From contig CAZWVA010000051.1 in NCBI GenBank assembly GCA_964636885.1, positions 1-19,756 on the forward strand: 19,756 bases of DNA, read 5' to 3'. This DNA comes from CAZWVA01 sp964636885 (GTDB lineage: Bacteria; Desulfobacterota_D; UBA1144; Nemesobacterales; CSP1-2). Below, in pieces: positions 1-7,519 of this stretch. Under the pieces are notes generated by a model. It was not told where the DNA came from. It did no database searches and saw nothing but the letters and a program-made list of their open reading frames with translations. Each line of letters opens with the position of its first letter. Position 1 is the stretch's first letter. Made by a program: the position numbers and the translations under genes.

Positions 1-1431
1 CTCCCGCCCCTCGATCTACTCGATCCCAAGAAGGACTCTAAATTGGAGTTTGATAGGGAGGCCATATACGAGAAGGCGAGGCTCACGGAGGAGAAGCTCG
101 CCCACCTAGGGGTTTCGGGAAGCATCACAGAGATAAGGCCCGGTCCTGTAATCACTATGTTTGAGTACAAACCCTCTCCCGGTATCAAGATAAATAAAAT
201 CGCATCGCTTGAGAACGATCTGGCAATGGGTCTTAGTGCACTGAGCATAAGGATCATCGCACCGATTCCCGGAAAGGACGTTGTTGGAATCGAGGTTCCA
301 AACGCAAAAAGGGAAACGGTCGTTCTAAGAGAGCTCCTTGAAGATCCGGAGTTCCTGAAGAAGAGGTCAATACTTACGCTTGCCCTGGGAAGGGACATCT
401 CCGGGATGCCCTTCTACACTGACCTGAGAAAGGCCCCGCATCTTATGATCGCAGGTACTACGGGCTCTGGAAAAAGCGTTCTTCTCCATGCCGTGATTAC
501 AAGCATGCTCTACAAGGCGAGTCCCTATGAGCTAAAGTTCATAATGATAGATCCAAAGATGATCGAGCTCTCCATCTACGAGGATATACCCCATCTCCTT
601 CATCCCGTGGTCACGGAACCCAAAAAGGCGGCACAGGCACTCAGGTGGGCCGTTGAGGAGATGGAGAAGAGGTACAGGATCCTATCCGAAGAGGGCGTGA
701 GGGATATAGAGAGCTATAACAGGAACATAGAAAAGCTCCAGTCAGAGGATAAGTGGCAGAGATGGCTCCCCTATATAATCATAGTGATAGACGAGCTTGC
801 TGATCTGATGATGATCGCCCCGCGTGAGGTCGGTGAGTCCATTACGAGGCTATCCCAGAAGGCGCGGGCCGCCGGGATCCACCTCATAGTCGCCACACAG
901 AGGCCCTCTGTGGACATAGTGGCGGGTCTTATAAAGGCGAATTTCCCGGCAAGGATATCCTTTCTCGTTTCTTCTAAGGTAGACTCCCGAATAATCCTAG
1001 ACACTACGGGGGCGGAGAGGCTTCTCGGAAAAGGGGACATGCTGTTTCTCCAGCCGGGAACGTCGAAACTCACGAGGATTCAGGGTGCTCTCATATCGGA
1101 TGGGGAGAGGGAAAGGATCACCGAGTTTTTAAAGGCCCAAGGTGCACCTGAATACAATCGGGATATTACAAAGATGGAGGAATCAGAGGATTCCAGAGAA
1201 CTAGAGGACGAAAAGGACGATCTATACTACGAAGCGTTAAAGATAATAAAAGAAACCCGACAGGTTTCGATATCAATGCTCCAGAGGAAGCTCAAGATCG
1301 GTTATAATAGGGCGGCTCGGATCGTCGAGATAATGGAGAAAGAGGGATTGGTAGGGCCTCAGGAGGTCGCTGGAAAACCGAGAGAGGTCTTTATCGACCT
1401 AGATCAGATTAAGGAGAGGCAAAGGAATTGA
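1..1431 (+). CDS. ftsK: DNA translocase FtsK/SpoIIIE family, C-terminal part (cut by window start)
   Basis: The reading frame is open from base 1 with no credible start, so the 5' part, including any membrane domain, lies outside the window; the TTG at 43 is internal. The visible part reads LPPLDLLD, a linker typical of FtsK, followed by the motor. The Walker A motif GTTGSGKS is encoded at 454-477. A DPKMIELS segment follows. The Walker B stretch IIVIDELADL lies around 772-810. After an acidic linker, a winged-helix gamma domain of about 50 residues (roughly 1219-1365) closes the protein; in the family this domain reads KOPS-type sequences. Known family role: a hexameric ATPase at the division septum that pumps chromosome ends and assists dimer resolution. 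The stop overlaps the start of the lolA-like gene (TTGA), suggesting co-transcription. The assignment is secure; which paralogue (FtsK or SpoIIIE) cannot be told without the N-terminus. Confidence 0.95.
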   Translation, partial: LPPLDLLDPKKDSKLEFDREAIYEKARLTEEKLAHLGVSGSITEIRPGPVITMFEYKPSPGIKINKIASLENDLAMGLSALSIRIIAPIPGKDVVGIEVPNAKRETVVLRELLEDPEFLKKRSILTLALGRDISGMPFYTDLRKAPHLMIAGTTGSGKSVLLHAVITSMLYKASPYELKFIMIDPKMIELSIYEDIPHLLHPVVTEPKKAAQALRWAVEEMEKRYRILSEEGVRDIESYNRNIEKLQSEDKWQRWLPYIIIVIDELADLMMIAPREVGESITRLSQKARAAGIHLIVATQRPSVDIVAGLIKANFPARISFLVSSKVDSRIILDTTGAERLLGKGDMLFLQPGTSKLTRIQGALISDGERERITEFLKAQGAPEYNRDITKMEESEDSRELEDEKDDLYYEALKIIKETRQVSISMLQRKLKIGYNRAARIVEIMEKEGLVGPQEVAGKPREVFIDLDQIKERQRN

Positions 1432-2105
1432 GAGGGATCTTTTTTGTTTTGGTCGTTCTTTTTTTTGCGACGCAAGGCGTGGCCCTAGAGAGGGACGGTA
1501 GCCTTGATTCTGTGCTAAACGGGGTTCAGTCAACGTATGAGAGGATTAACGACTTCCATGCCAGGTTCGTACAGGAGGCCACCGTTAGGGCTTTAGACGA
1601 GGTTCAGAGGGCAGACGGTGAGGTCTGGCTGAAAAAGCCCGGAAAGATGAGATGGAACTACTATAGACCCGATAAACAGGAAATCGTATCGAATGGCATA
1701 AAGATGTGGTTCTATAACCACGAGGAAAAGCAGGTCGTCGAGTCATCCTTGACAGACGTCATGGAAAACCCCACAACGACCACCCTTCTTTCGGGGCTTG
1801 GAAACATAAAAAAGCAGTTTAACGCCCGCTTCTCGGATTCTGCTTTTCCCGATGAGAATGGAAGCTATCTCGTTGATCTTACACCGAAGGAAAATAGGGG
1901 AGACGAAGGGTACGATAAGGTCACTATAGCGATTGATAAGAAGAACATGTTTGTAAGGACCATCTACCTTTACGATCCCTTTGGAAATCTGACCAAGGTC
2001 AGACTGGAGGATATGGAGATCAATAAAGGGATCCCGGATTCCCTCTTTGATTTTAAGGTGCCAAAGGGGGTCGAACTGATAAAATCGCCTTCCGTTAAGC
2101 AATAG
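1428..2105 (+). CDS. lolA: Outer-membrane lipoprotein carrier protein LolA family
   Basis: This 225-residue protein starts at a TTG that overlaps the ftsK stop by four bases; no better start exists before the signal peptide. Residues 1-19 form a Sec signal (MRG, then a hydrophobic run, ending near GVALE), so it should be periplasmic. The segment 'GEVWLKKPGKMRWNYY..P' near residues 64-80 and the later 'VRLEDMEINKGIPDSLFDFKVPKGVE' region (split here only as a landmark) are hallmarks of the LolA fold, an open beta-barrel with a hydrophobic cavity. Known role: takes lipoproteins from the inner-membrane LolCDE complex and hands them to the outer membrane. An ftsK-lolA neighbourhood is found in many proteobacteria, which supports the call. 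Length is normal for the family. A LolA-like relative with another lipid cargo cannot be excluded. Confidence 0.9.
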   Translation: MRGIFFVLVVLFFATQGVALERDGSLDSVLNGVQSTYERINDFHARFVQEATVRALDEVQRADGEVWLKKPGKMRWNYYRPDKQEIVSNGIKMWFYNHEEKQVVESSLTDVMENPTTTTLLSGLGNIKKQFNARFSDSAFPDENGSYLVDLTPKENRGDEGYDKVTIAIDKKNMFVRTIYLYDPFGNLTKVRLEDMEINKGIPDSLFDFKVPKGVELIKSPSVKQ

Positions 2106-2129
2106 GAGGCAAGAAGAGGAGGGAAAGCA

Positions 2130-2447
2130 ATGCGTAAGGTAGCTCTCTTAACGGTATTACTTCTCTTTCTTTCAGGGGTGGGTTTCGGTGAAGAGGGCTT
2201 TACTCCCGACCAACTGCAGTCCAGGTTTGCAGAGTCCCTTAAGGATTCCGTGCCAGGCGTTCAGGGTGCGGTGTGGAGATCACATATAGATCTCTGGGTG
2301 CAAACGACCTCCACGGATAAAAACAGGGCAAAAGGGATAGCGACAGATGTGATCGCAAAGGGGATGAAGGATCTGGGGCAGATGTTTTGTGTTCACGTCC
2401 ATAGTGGGGACTGGAAGGAACTCTCAAAGATGTGTTGGACGTACTGA
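2130..2447 (+). CDS. Small exported protein of unknown function with two cysteines
   Basis: This 105-residue protein has a clear ribosome binding site (GAGGAGGG, about 6 bases before the ATG) and starts 24 bases after lolA, so it is probably in the same transcript. Residues 1-20 form a classical signal peptide (basic MRK, hydrophobic core, small residues ending near FGEE). The mature part of about 85 residues is soluble. It has an amphipathic helix-like stretch (SRFAESLKDSVPG), a strand-like section (GAVWRSHIDLWVQTT), and two cysteines at 87 and 102 that could form a disulphide in the periplasm. I do not recognise the family. The gene ends two bases before the stop of convergent nuoD. It could be a periplasmic partner of LolA, but that rests on position alone. 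Confidence 0.8.
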   Translation: MRKVALLTVLLLFLSGVGFGEEGFTPDQLQSRFAESLKDSVPGVQGAVWRSHIDLWVQTTSTDKNRAKGIATDVIAKGMKDLGQMFCVHVHSGDWKELSKMCWTY

Positions 2448-2449
2448 TA

Positions 2450-3673
2450 CTACCTATCGACCTCTCCAAGCACTATGTCGATGCTCCCGATTGCCGCTAT
2501 AACATCTGCGATCAGCCTTCCCTCTACCATCTTGGGAAGCGCCTGAAGGTTTACAAACGAAGGCCCCCTTACGCGCATTCTATAGGGCTTTCCTGAGCCA
2601 TCGCTTACTATGTAGTAGCCGAGTTCCCCTTTTGGGTTCTCAACGGCGTGGTAGACCTCGCCTGGAGGCGGTTTAAAACCCTCGTATACGAGGACAAAGT
2701 GTCTTATGAGGGATTCCATCCTCGTATATGTGAGCTCCTTTCTGGGAAGGACGATCTCAGGAAGATCCGCTATATAAGGGCCATCCGGAAGGTTGTCTAA
2801 AGCCTGTTCTATTATTCTCAGGCTCTGGTTCATCTCTTCTAACCTACAGAGGTACCGGGCATAGGCGTCTCCGTCTGTAGAAACGGGAATCTCAAAATCG
2901 TAGTTCTCGTATCCAAGATAGGGCATTGCCTTCCTGACGTCATAGGGAACCCCGCTACCACGGAGGGCGGGTCCCGTAAGCCCGAGGTCAATGGCATCCT
3001 CCGCACTTATATAGGCAACCCCTTTTGTCCTCTCAATCCATATCCGGTTTCTCGTAAGGAGCTTATCCACTTCCTTGAGTGTTGAGGGGAATACCCTTAT
3101 GAAGTTTCTTACCGCTTCCTCAAACCCCTCTGGGAGATCGTCTGGCAGACCACCCACCCTTGGGTAGGACGTTGTGAGTCTCGCCCCACAGACCATCTCA
3201 AGGATGTCGTAGATCCTTTCCCTCTCCTTGAAGCAGTAGAGAAAAGCGCTCATGGCCCCCAGGTCCATCGCATTCGTTCCGATCCCTATGAGGTGGGATT
3301 CTATCCTTCCAAGCTCAAATAGGATGACCTCGGCCACCTTTGCCCTCTCCGGTACCGCCTTTTCAATGCCGAGGAGCTTTTCCACCGTAAGAATGAACCC
3401 TATGTTATTACAGATGGATGCCACGTAATCCATTCTATCCGTATAGGGGATGCACATCTGATAGGTTATATGTTCGCAGAGTTTTTCGATTCCCCTATGG
3501 AGGTAGCCTATGTAGGGAACCGCCTTTACGACGGTCTCACCCTCGAGATGAAGCACAACGCGGAGCACACCGTGTGTAGAGGGGTGCTGAGGTCCCATAT
3601 TGAGCATCATGGTCTCGGTGCGGATTCTACCCTCTTTCCCGGGTTCCTCTTTAATAAACTCTATTCTCTCCAT
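2450..3673 (-). CDS. nuoD: NADH-quinone oxidoreductase subunit D
   Basis: This is the 49-kDa subunit of complex I, a peripheral-arm protein that helps form the quinone-binding pocket. The family sequence NMGPQHPSTHGVLR is near the N-terminus, followed by YLHRGIEKL, the RMDYV segment, GARLTTSYPRVGG and RGSGVPYDVRK. Length is 407 residues with the chosen ATG at 3673. The frame stays open back to a possible start at 3709, but the ATG at 3673 overlaps the nuoC stop by one base (TAATG) and has GAGGGAA just upstream, so the shorter form is preferred. It is the last of four nuo genes here; the rest of complex I must be encoded elsewhere. Its stop lies 2 bp from the stop of the convergent exported-protein gene. 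Confidence 0.97.
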   Translation of the reverse strand: MERIEFIKEEPGKEGRIRTETMMLNMGPQHPSTHGVLRVVLHLEGETVVKAVPYIGYLHRGIEKLCEHITYQMCIPYTDRMDYVASICNNIGFILTVEKLLGIEKAVPERAKVAEVILFELGRIESHLIGIGTNAMDLGAMSAFLYCFKERERIYDILEMVCGARLTTSYPRVGGLPDDLPEGFEEAVRNFIRVFPSTLKEVDKLLTRNRIWIERTKGVAYISAEDAIDLGLTGPALRGSGVPYDVRKAMPYLGYENYDFEIPVSTDGDAYARYLCRLEEMNQSLRIIEQALDNLPDGPYIADLPEIVLPRKELTYTRMESLIRHFVLVYEGFKPPPGEVYHAVENPKGELGYYIVSDGSGKPYRMRVRGPSFVNLQALPKMVEGRLIADVIAAIGSIDIVLGEVDR

Positions 3674-4194
3674 TAGTCGGTTCCCTCTTCCAGGGCCCTC
3701 TGGAAACACCTCTTCGATGCCTCTCTGTCCCTAACGTCAAAATCCTTTCTGAGAGGAAACGGTTCGTAGTCCTCGGGCATAAGGATCCTTCTTAGATCGG
3801 GATGGCCTGTGAACTCAATACCGAACATATCGTAGACCTCGCGCTCAAGCCAGTTTGCACCGCTCCATACAGGGACCACCGAATCTATCTTTGGGTCCTC
3901 TTCAGAGACCCCCGCCTTTAACCTTATCCTTATGTTCTCATCAAACCCAGGGCCGAACCTATGGAGATAATAAACGACCTCAAAACGTGGAGACTTGATC
4001 CCGAGATAATCGACGGCAGTAATATCGGCTATGAACTTAAAATCAAGGTCTTTTTTTAAGTGTAGGCAAACCTCCCGTATCCTCTCCTTTCTAATGAGAA
4101 GAGAGATCTCTCCTCTAAAGGTCTTTACGTCTAAAACCGAACCTGGAAGGTTCGTGTTTATGGAATCGATTACGACTTGGAGATCGAGGCTCAT
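3673..4194 (-). CDS. nuoC: NADH-quinone oxidoreductase subunit C
   Basis: This 173-residue protein is the 30-kDa subunit of the complex I peripheral arm. The diagnostic C-terminal stretch is present: WLEREVYDMFGIEFTGHPDL, then RRILMPEDYE.FPLRKDF. The N-terminal half has the usual alternating strands of the family (ITAVDYL, RFEVVYYLHRF). The ATG overlaps the nuoB stop by four bases (ATGA) and the stop overlaps the nuoD start by one base, which implies translational coupling. NuoC and NuoD are separate here and not fused as in Escherichia coli. No oddities were seen. Confidence 0.97.
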   Translation of the reverse strand: MSLDLQVVIDSINTNLPGSVLDVKTFRGEISLLIRKERIREVCLHLKKDLDFKFIADITAVDYLGIKSPRFEVVYYLHRFGPGFDENIRIRLKAGVSEEDPKIDSVVPVWSGANWLEREVYDMFGIEFTGHPDLRRILMPEDYEPFPLRKDFDVRDREASKRCFQRALEEGTD

Positions 4195-4676
4195 ACAAGA
4201 GGTGCCCCTTGCATCTCGATTTTCTTCTGGATCTTCATTACGGCATCGATCAGTGCCTCCGGCCTAGGAGGGCATCCACCCACGTATACGTCAACCGGAA
4301 GGAACTCGTCGATCCCCTGAACGACAGCGTAGCTATCAAAGGGCCCTCCCCCGCACGTACATGACCCCATGGCGATCACCCACTTTGGCTCAGGCATCTG
4401 ATCGTAAATCCTCCTGCATACGGAGGCCATCTTGTATGTAATGGTTCCTGAAACTATCATAAGATCGGCCTGCCTAGGTGAGAACCTCACAACCTCTGCC
4501 CCGAACCTTGAAAGATCAAATCGGGATGCAAAGACCCCCATCATCTCAATCGCACAGCAGGCGGTGCCAAATGGCATAGGCCAGAGGCTGTTTTTCCTGG
4601 CCCAGTTTACGAATGAGCTCAACCTCGTTGTTATAAAGCCGTCTCCACCAAGGAGAGGGTTCGAGTTTATTCCCAT
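4191..4676 (-). CDS. nuoB: NADH-quinone oxidoreductase subunit B
   Basis: This 161-residue PSST subunit carries the last iron-sulphur cluster, N2, which passes electrons to quinone. The four expected cysteines can be seen: the tandem pair C40-C41 in FGTACCAIEMMG, C106 in GSCTCGGGPF and C135 in GGCPPRPEALIDA. Length and motifs are standard. The start overlaps the nuoA stop by 10 bases, and the stop overlaps the nuoC start by four. The protein sits at the membrane-facing end of the peripheral arm. This is one of the most secure calls in the window. Confidence 0.98.
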   Translation of the reverse strand: MGINSNPLLGGDGFITTRLSSFVNWARKNSLWPMPFGTACCAIEMMGVFASRFDLSRFGAEVVRFSPRQADLMIVSGTITYKMASVCRRIYDQMPEPKWVIAMGSCTCGGGPFDSYAVVQGIDEFLPVDVYVGGCPPRPEALIDAVMKIQKKIEMQGAPLV

Positions 4677-5023
4677 TCGAGTGCCCCCTTTTTTAGAACG
4701 TAGAAGTATCCTCCTAGTATTACTATAAAAAAGACCACGATTTCTATAAAGGCGAGCATGCCGAGTTCCTTAAACACGACAGCCCAGGCAAAGAGGAATA
4801 CGGATTCGACGTCGAAGAGTATAAATAGCGCACCGATTACGTAATACCTTATCGGGAATCTCTCCCTCGCATCTCCTACGGGCGGAATGCCGGACTCATA
4901 AGGGGTGAGCTTTCTCTTTGCGTACCTCCTTGGTCCGAGAATGTGAGAAATCCCAATCAACCCCCCTGCAAGTAGTATGGAGAGAACAAGTATTATCAGT
5001 ATCGGTATATAATCCGTAAGCAC
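4667..5023 (-). CDS. nuoA: NADH-quinone oxidoreductase subunit A
   Basis: This is a membrane subunit of complex I with three predicted transmembrane helices. The family signature is present: GPRR......TPYESGIPP.GDAR.RFPIRYYVIGALFILFD (broken here for brevity), then an FLFAWAV helix, and an acidic/charged C-terminus. The start is uncertain. The frame extends upstream to a TTG at 5113, but that would overlap the preceding gene by 50 bases and add an atypical basic N-terminus. A GTG at 5023 gives 118 residues beginning LTDYIPILI, matching the usual NuoA start, although no good ribosome binding site precedes it. The GTG start leaves 40 bases after the upstream membrane-protein gene. Function is certain; the exact start is about 70 percent likely. 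Confidence 0.9.
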   Translation of the reverse strand: MLTDYIPILIILVLSILLAGGLIGISHILGPRRYAKRKLTPYESGIPPVGDARERFPIRYYVIGALFILFDVESVFLFAWAVVFKELGMLAFIEIVVFFIVILGGYFYVLKKGALEWE

Positions 5024-5063
5024 ACTTATAAGATTAAGAGGAACGGGAGGATTGTCAAGGAAA

Positions 5064-5498
5064 CTATGCTTCTTGCTCTTGCTTAATAAGTGTCGTATAG
5101 AAAAACATTGCAAATAGAGTAACGATGAAGTAAATAGAGGATATAAAGAATACGGCGGATGTATTATATGCCCGGCTATTTATGTTTAAGGAATAAGAGT
5201 GAGCCAGATCAATCGAGACCGAAAAGAGGAGACTGAATAGAAGTCCAAAGGTAATGATCATTACAAAGGTGCGGGAAAGAGAGCCGGTTTCCCCCTTTTT
5301 TGCCTCTGTCCTCGAGAGTCTGTATTCAAATGCCGCAATGGCTATTATTATCGAGAAGAATATCAATTTAGGACCGATAAGGGACCTTAGAGCATCTTGT
5401 GAGGGAGAAGGGTTAAACATCGCCAGAGTTACAATGGAAAGGAGAAGTGTGAATATTATCCAAATTATACTTACCAAAACACCATCCCTCGAAACCAT
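5064..5498 (-). CDS. Unknown four-helix membrane protein leading the nuo operon
   Basis: This 144-residue protein is very hydrophobic, with four predicted transmembrane helices (about residues 8-27, 43-61, 77-98 and 114-138). A short basic and acidic loop (YRLSRTEAKKGETGS) separates helices two and three. The ribosome binding site AAGGAGG ahead of the ATG is the strongest in this operon, so the gene is almost certainly translated. It lies directly upstream of nuoA on the same strand. I do not recognise the family. There are no conserved polar residues inside helices that would suggest proton pumping. It may be an assembly or accessory factor for complex I, but that is inference from position. 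Its start sets the 5' boundary of the operon. Confidence 0.8.
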   Translation of the reverse strand: MVSRDGVLVSIIWIIFTLLLSIVTLAMFNPSPSQDALRSLIGPKLIFFSIIIAIAAFEYRLSRTEAKKGETGSLSRTFVMIITFGLLFSLLFSVSIDLAHSYSLNINSRAYNTSAVFFISSIYFIVTLFAMFFYTTLIKQEQEA

Positions 5499-5534
5499 GG
5501 CTATTCCTCCTTGTTCTAAAGGTCTTCAAAAAAG

Positions 5535-5543
5535 ATTCTATCA
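5535..5543 (-). promoter_or_regulatory. Candidate extended -10 promoter for the nuo operon
   Basis: On the minus strand TGA-TAGAAT (TG-n plus a 5/6 match to TATAAT) lies 37 bases before the ATG of the membrane-protein gene. No good -35 box stands 17 bases further upstream, which is usual for extended -10 promoters. The implied leader is about 30 bases and carries the strong AAGGAGG site. Read by eye only. Confidence 0.35.
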
Positions 5544-5698
5544 CACTAAGCAGTTCAATTCCACTTACGTATTTTATTGAGATTACTCAAAATATCCGTT
5601 GAATATCCTATGGTTCCACTAGGGAGGTAGAGGGTATATCCGAGAGTGGGGAGCTTCACTATTAGATCATGCCCCATGGGTTTCTCGGCTTTTCTAAT

Positions 5699-5745
5699 TC
5701 GGTTTTGAAATACCGGTTTAAAAGCCGTATTGCCAAAAAAACCGA
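5699..5745. repeat. Nested inverted repeat between nuo operon and sir2
   Basis: Outer arms TCGGTTTT (5699-5706) and AAAACCGA (5738-5745) enclose an inner near-palindrome CGGTTTAAAAGCCG (5714-5727). The structure sits in the 266-base divergent gap and overlaps the candidate -35 box of sir2. It could be an operator or a transcribed hairpin. The rest of this gap (about 5550-5690) shows no convincing gene or site. Confidence 0.4.
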
Positions 5746-5758
5746 GTGGCATTACATT
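5730..5758 (+). promoter_or_regulatory. Candidate sigma70-type promoter for sir2, implying a leaderless mRNA
   Basis: TTGCCA (5730-5735, 5/6 match to TTGACA) is followed by exactly 17 bases and TACATT (5753-5758, 4/6 match to TATAAT). Transcription would start six or seven bases on, that is at or next to the ATG at 5765. This fits the absence of any ribosome binding site before that ATG. Confidence 0.45.
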
Positions 5759-5764
5759 TAAACT

Positions 5765-6526
5765 ATGATTTCTCAGACGGATAGAGAAGTGGACGACAAG
5801 GTTGTAAGGGCAATAGAGATAATAGATAGGTCATCGAATATAACCGTTCTTACGGGGGCCGGAATCTCGGCAGAAAGCGGGATCCCAACCTTTCGTGGAG
5901 AGGGAGGGCTTTGGAGGAATTTCCGTTCGGAGGATCTGGCAACACGAGAGGCGTTTCTAAGAGACCCAAAACTCGTCTGGGAGTGGTACGAGTGGAGAAG
6001 GGGGATAGTAAAAGGGGCAAGGCCAAACCGCGGACACTACGCAATCGTCCAGCTTGAGAAACGCAAATCCAGGTTCACCCTTATAACCCAGAATATAGAC
6101 GGCCTTCATCAAGTGGCCGGAAGCAGAAAAATCATCGAGATGCATGGAAACATCTGGCAGATAAGATGTACCCGTTGCGGACTCGTGTATGAGAACCGTG
6201 ATGTACCGCTTAATGAACTCCCTCCGAGGTGTAAGAGCTGTGGTACGATCGGGCGGCCAAACGTGGTTTGGTTTGGAGAGATGATACCGATGCAGATAAT
6301 AGACAGGGCCCTTATAGCTATAGAGGAATGCGATGTGATGCTTATAGTCGGCACCTCTGGTGTTGTAGAGCCTGCGGCGTCAATGGGGCTTCTGGCGAAG
6401 CAGACGGGAAAAACCGTGATAGAACTAAACGTAGAGCCCACATTTAACTCTCGGTTCTACGATTTGACTATTATCGGTAAGTCGGGGGAGGTTCTACCGC
6501 TCCTCTGCAAATCGGCAGAAATCTAA
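5765..6526 (+). CDS. NAD-dependent protein deacylase, Sir2 family (SIRT5/CobB-like class III)
   Basis: This 253-residue cytoplasmic enzyme removes acyl groups from lysine using NAD. The NAD-binding GAGISAESGIPTFR motif is at 31-44, QNIDGLH begins at 109, the catalytic histidine is H127 (MHGN), and a zinc ribbon uses C135, C138, C156 and C159. GTS (196-198) and NVE (222-224) complete the NAD site. Tyr75 and Arg78 (WYEWRR) form the YxxR pair that class III sirtuins use to bind succinyl- or malonyl-lysine, so activity beyond deacetylation is likely. The ATG at 5765 has no ribosome binding site, but a promoter placed for leaderless transcription lies just upstream. The 3' end overlaps the convergent pdxA stop by four bases. 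Confidence 0.95.
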   Translation: MISQTDREVDDKVVRAIEIIDRSSNITVLTGAGISAESGIPTFRGEGGLWRNFRSEDLATREAFLRDPKLVWEWYEWRRGIVKGARPNRGHYAIVQLEKRKSRFTLITQNIDGLHQVAGSRKIIEMHGNIWQIRCTRCGLVYENRDVPLNELPPRCKSCGTIGRPNVVWFGEMIPMQIIDRALIAIEECDVMLIVGTSGVVEPAASMGLLAKQTGKTVIELNVEPTFNSRFYDLTIIGKSGEVLPLLCKSAEI

Positions 6527-7491
6527 GTCATGGCCTGAGTTCCTTTGTTTCTCACCAAGTTGACCGCTATCCTTATAGCTGCAATCATACTAGATGGATT
6601 TGCTTTTCCCTTCCAGGCTATGTCATATGCCGTACCGTGGTCTGGTGAGGTCCTTATTATTGGAAGCCCAAGGGTCACGTTTACGCCTTCATCGAAGTAT
6701 AGCATCTTAAATGGGATTAATCCCTGATCGTGATACATGGCTATAACCGCATCCCACCTCCCCTGGGCGGCGTAATAGAAGAGGGTATCGGCGGGCATCG
6801 GCCCGGTAACGTTTATACCCTTTTCCACTGCCCTTCTAATCGCCGGGATGATATGGGTTATTTCCTCTTTCCCGAACGCCCCGGCTTCTCCGGCGTGTGG
6901 ATTAAGACCGGAGACGACTATCTTGGGTTCCGGTATCTTGAAGAGCCCGGTTAGAGACTCTTGTGTAAGCTCGATTATGGATAGGATCCTCTCTTCGTTT
7001 ATTAATCTGGGAACCTCCGATAGAGCGCAGTGGATCGTGACTAGTACAACCCGGAACCTTCCACCCTCAAACATCATGGCAACCCTTTTTGCACCGGTTA
7101 ACTCCTGAAGCATCTCCGTATGGCCTGGGTAATTCGCCCCTGCAAGATGGATCGATTCTTTGGTTATTGGAGCCGTGACAACGGCATCTATCCTACCCTC
7201 CAGGGCAAAGCGAACCGCCTCCCTTATATAGGAAAGGCTTGCCTCTCCCGCCTCTTTCTCAGGACGCCCGGGGCTAAGCTTTTCTCCGCCAAAATCGCCT
7301 ATACTTACAATGTCAAACGAACTGCCAAGGCCTGTGAGTTTTTTCGCCTCTTCCATAACTTCAGCGCTTCCAAACACAAGCGGGGTGCAGATGGTCTCTA
7401 TTTCGCTACAGGCTAGGGCCTTAACGATTACCTCGGGACCGATCCCGTTTGGGTCCCCCATAGTAATTCCGATTCTGGGTTTGCTTGTCAT
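6523..7491 (-). CDS. pdxA: 4-hydroxythreonine-4-phosphate dehydrogenase
   Basis: This 322-residue enzyme oxidises 4-phosphohydroxy-threonine on the route to pyridoxal 5'-phosphate. The N-terminus has the family start GITMGDPNGIGPEV (8-21). The three metal-binding histidines are visible: H154 (VTIHC), H199 (GLNPHAGE) and H254 (MYHDQG). The C-terminal GTAYDIAWKG is also typical. Length is normal. The ATG is preceded by AAAGG at a workable distance. It is the last gene of the glyA-nrdR-tatD-pdxA block, 28 bases after tatD. A PdxA2-type paralogue acting on other phosphorylated hydroxy acids is possible but less likely. Its stop codon sits inside the end of the sir2 gene. Confidence 0.95.
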   Translation of the reverse strand: MTSKPRIGITMGDPNGIGPEVIVKALACSEIETICTPLVFGSAEVMEEAKKLTGLGSSFDIVSIGDFGGEKLSPGRPEKEAGEASLSYIREAVRFALEGRIDAVVTAPITKESIHLAGANYPGHTEMLQELTGAKRVAMMFEGGRFRVVLVTIHCALSEVPRLINEERILSIIELTQESLTGLFKIPEPKIVVSGLNPHAGEAGAFGKEEITHIIPAIRRAVEKGINVTGPMPADTLFYYAAQGRWDAVIAMYHDQGLIPFKMLYFDEGVNVTLGLPIIRTSPDHGTAYDIAWKGKANPSSMIAAIRIAVNLVRNKGTQAMT

Positions 7492-7519
7492 GTTTTAACC
7501 TTTCAATAGAGTGACTTCT

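Noticed and set aside
43..45. TTG at 43 as the true ftsK start
   Set aside because: The frame is open upstream and reads typical FtsK linker sequence; the gene is cut by the window edge.
3674..3709. Longer nuoD start at 3709
   Set aside because: It would add 12 atypical residues and overlap nuoC by 37 bases; the ATG at 3673 is coupled to the nuoC stop and has a ribosome site.
5024..5113. Longer nuoA form from TTG at 5113
   Set aside because: It adds 30 residues not seen in NuoA proteins and overlaps the preceding gene by 50 bases; the GTG at 5023 gives the usual N-terminus.
5555..5752. 65-codon minus-strand frame in the gap upstream of the nuo operon
   Set aside because: No ribosome binding site, no recognisable domain or signal, and it overlaps the candidate sir2 promoter and the inverted repeat. 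More likely chance.
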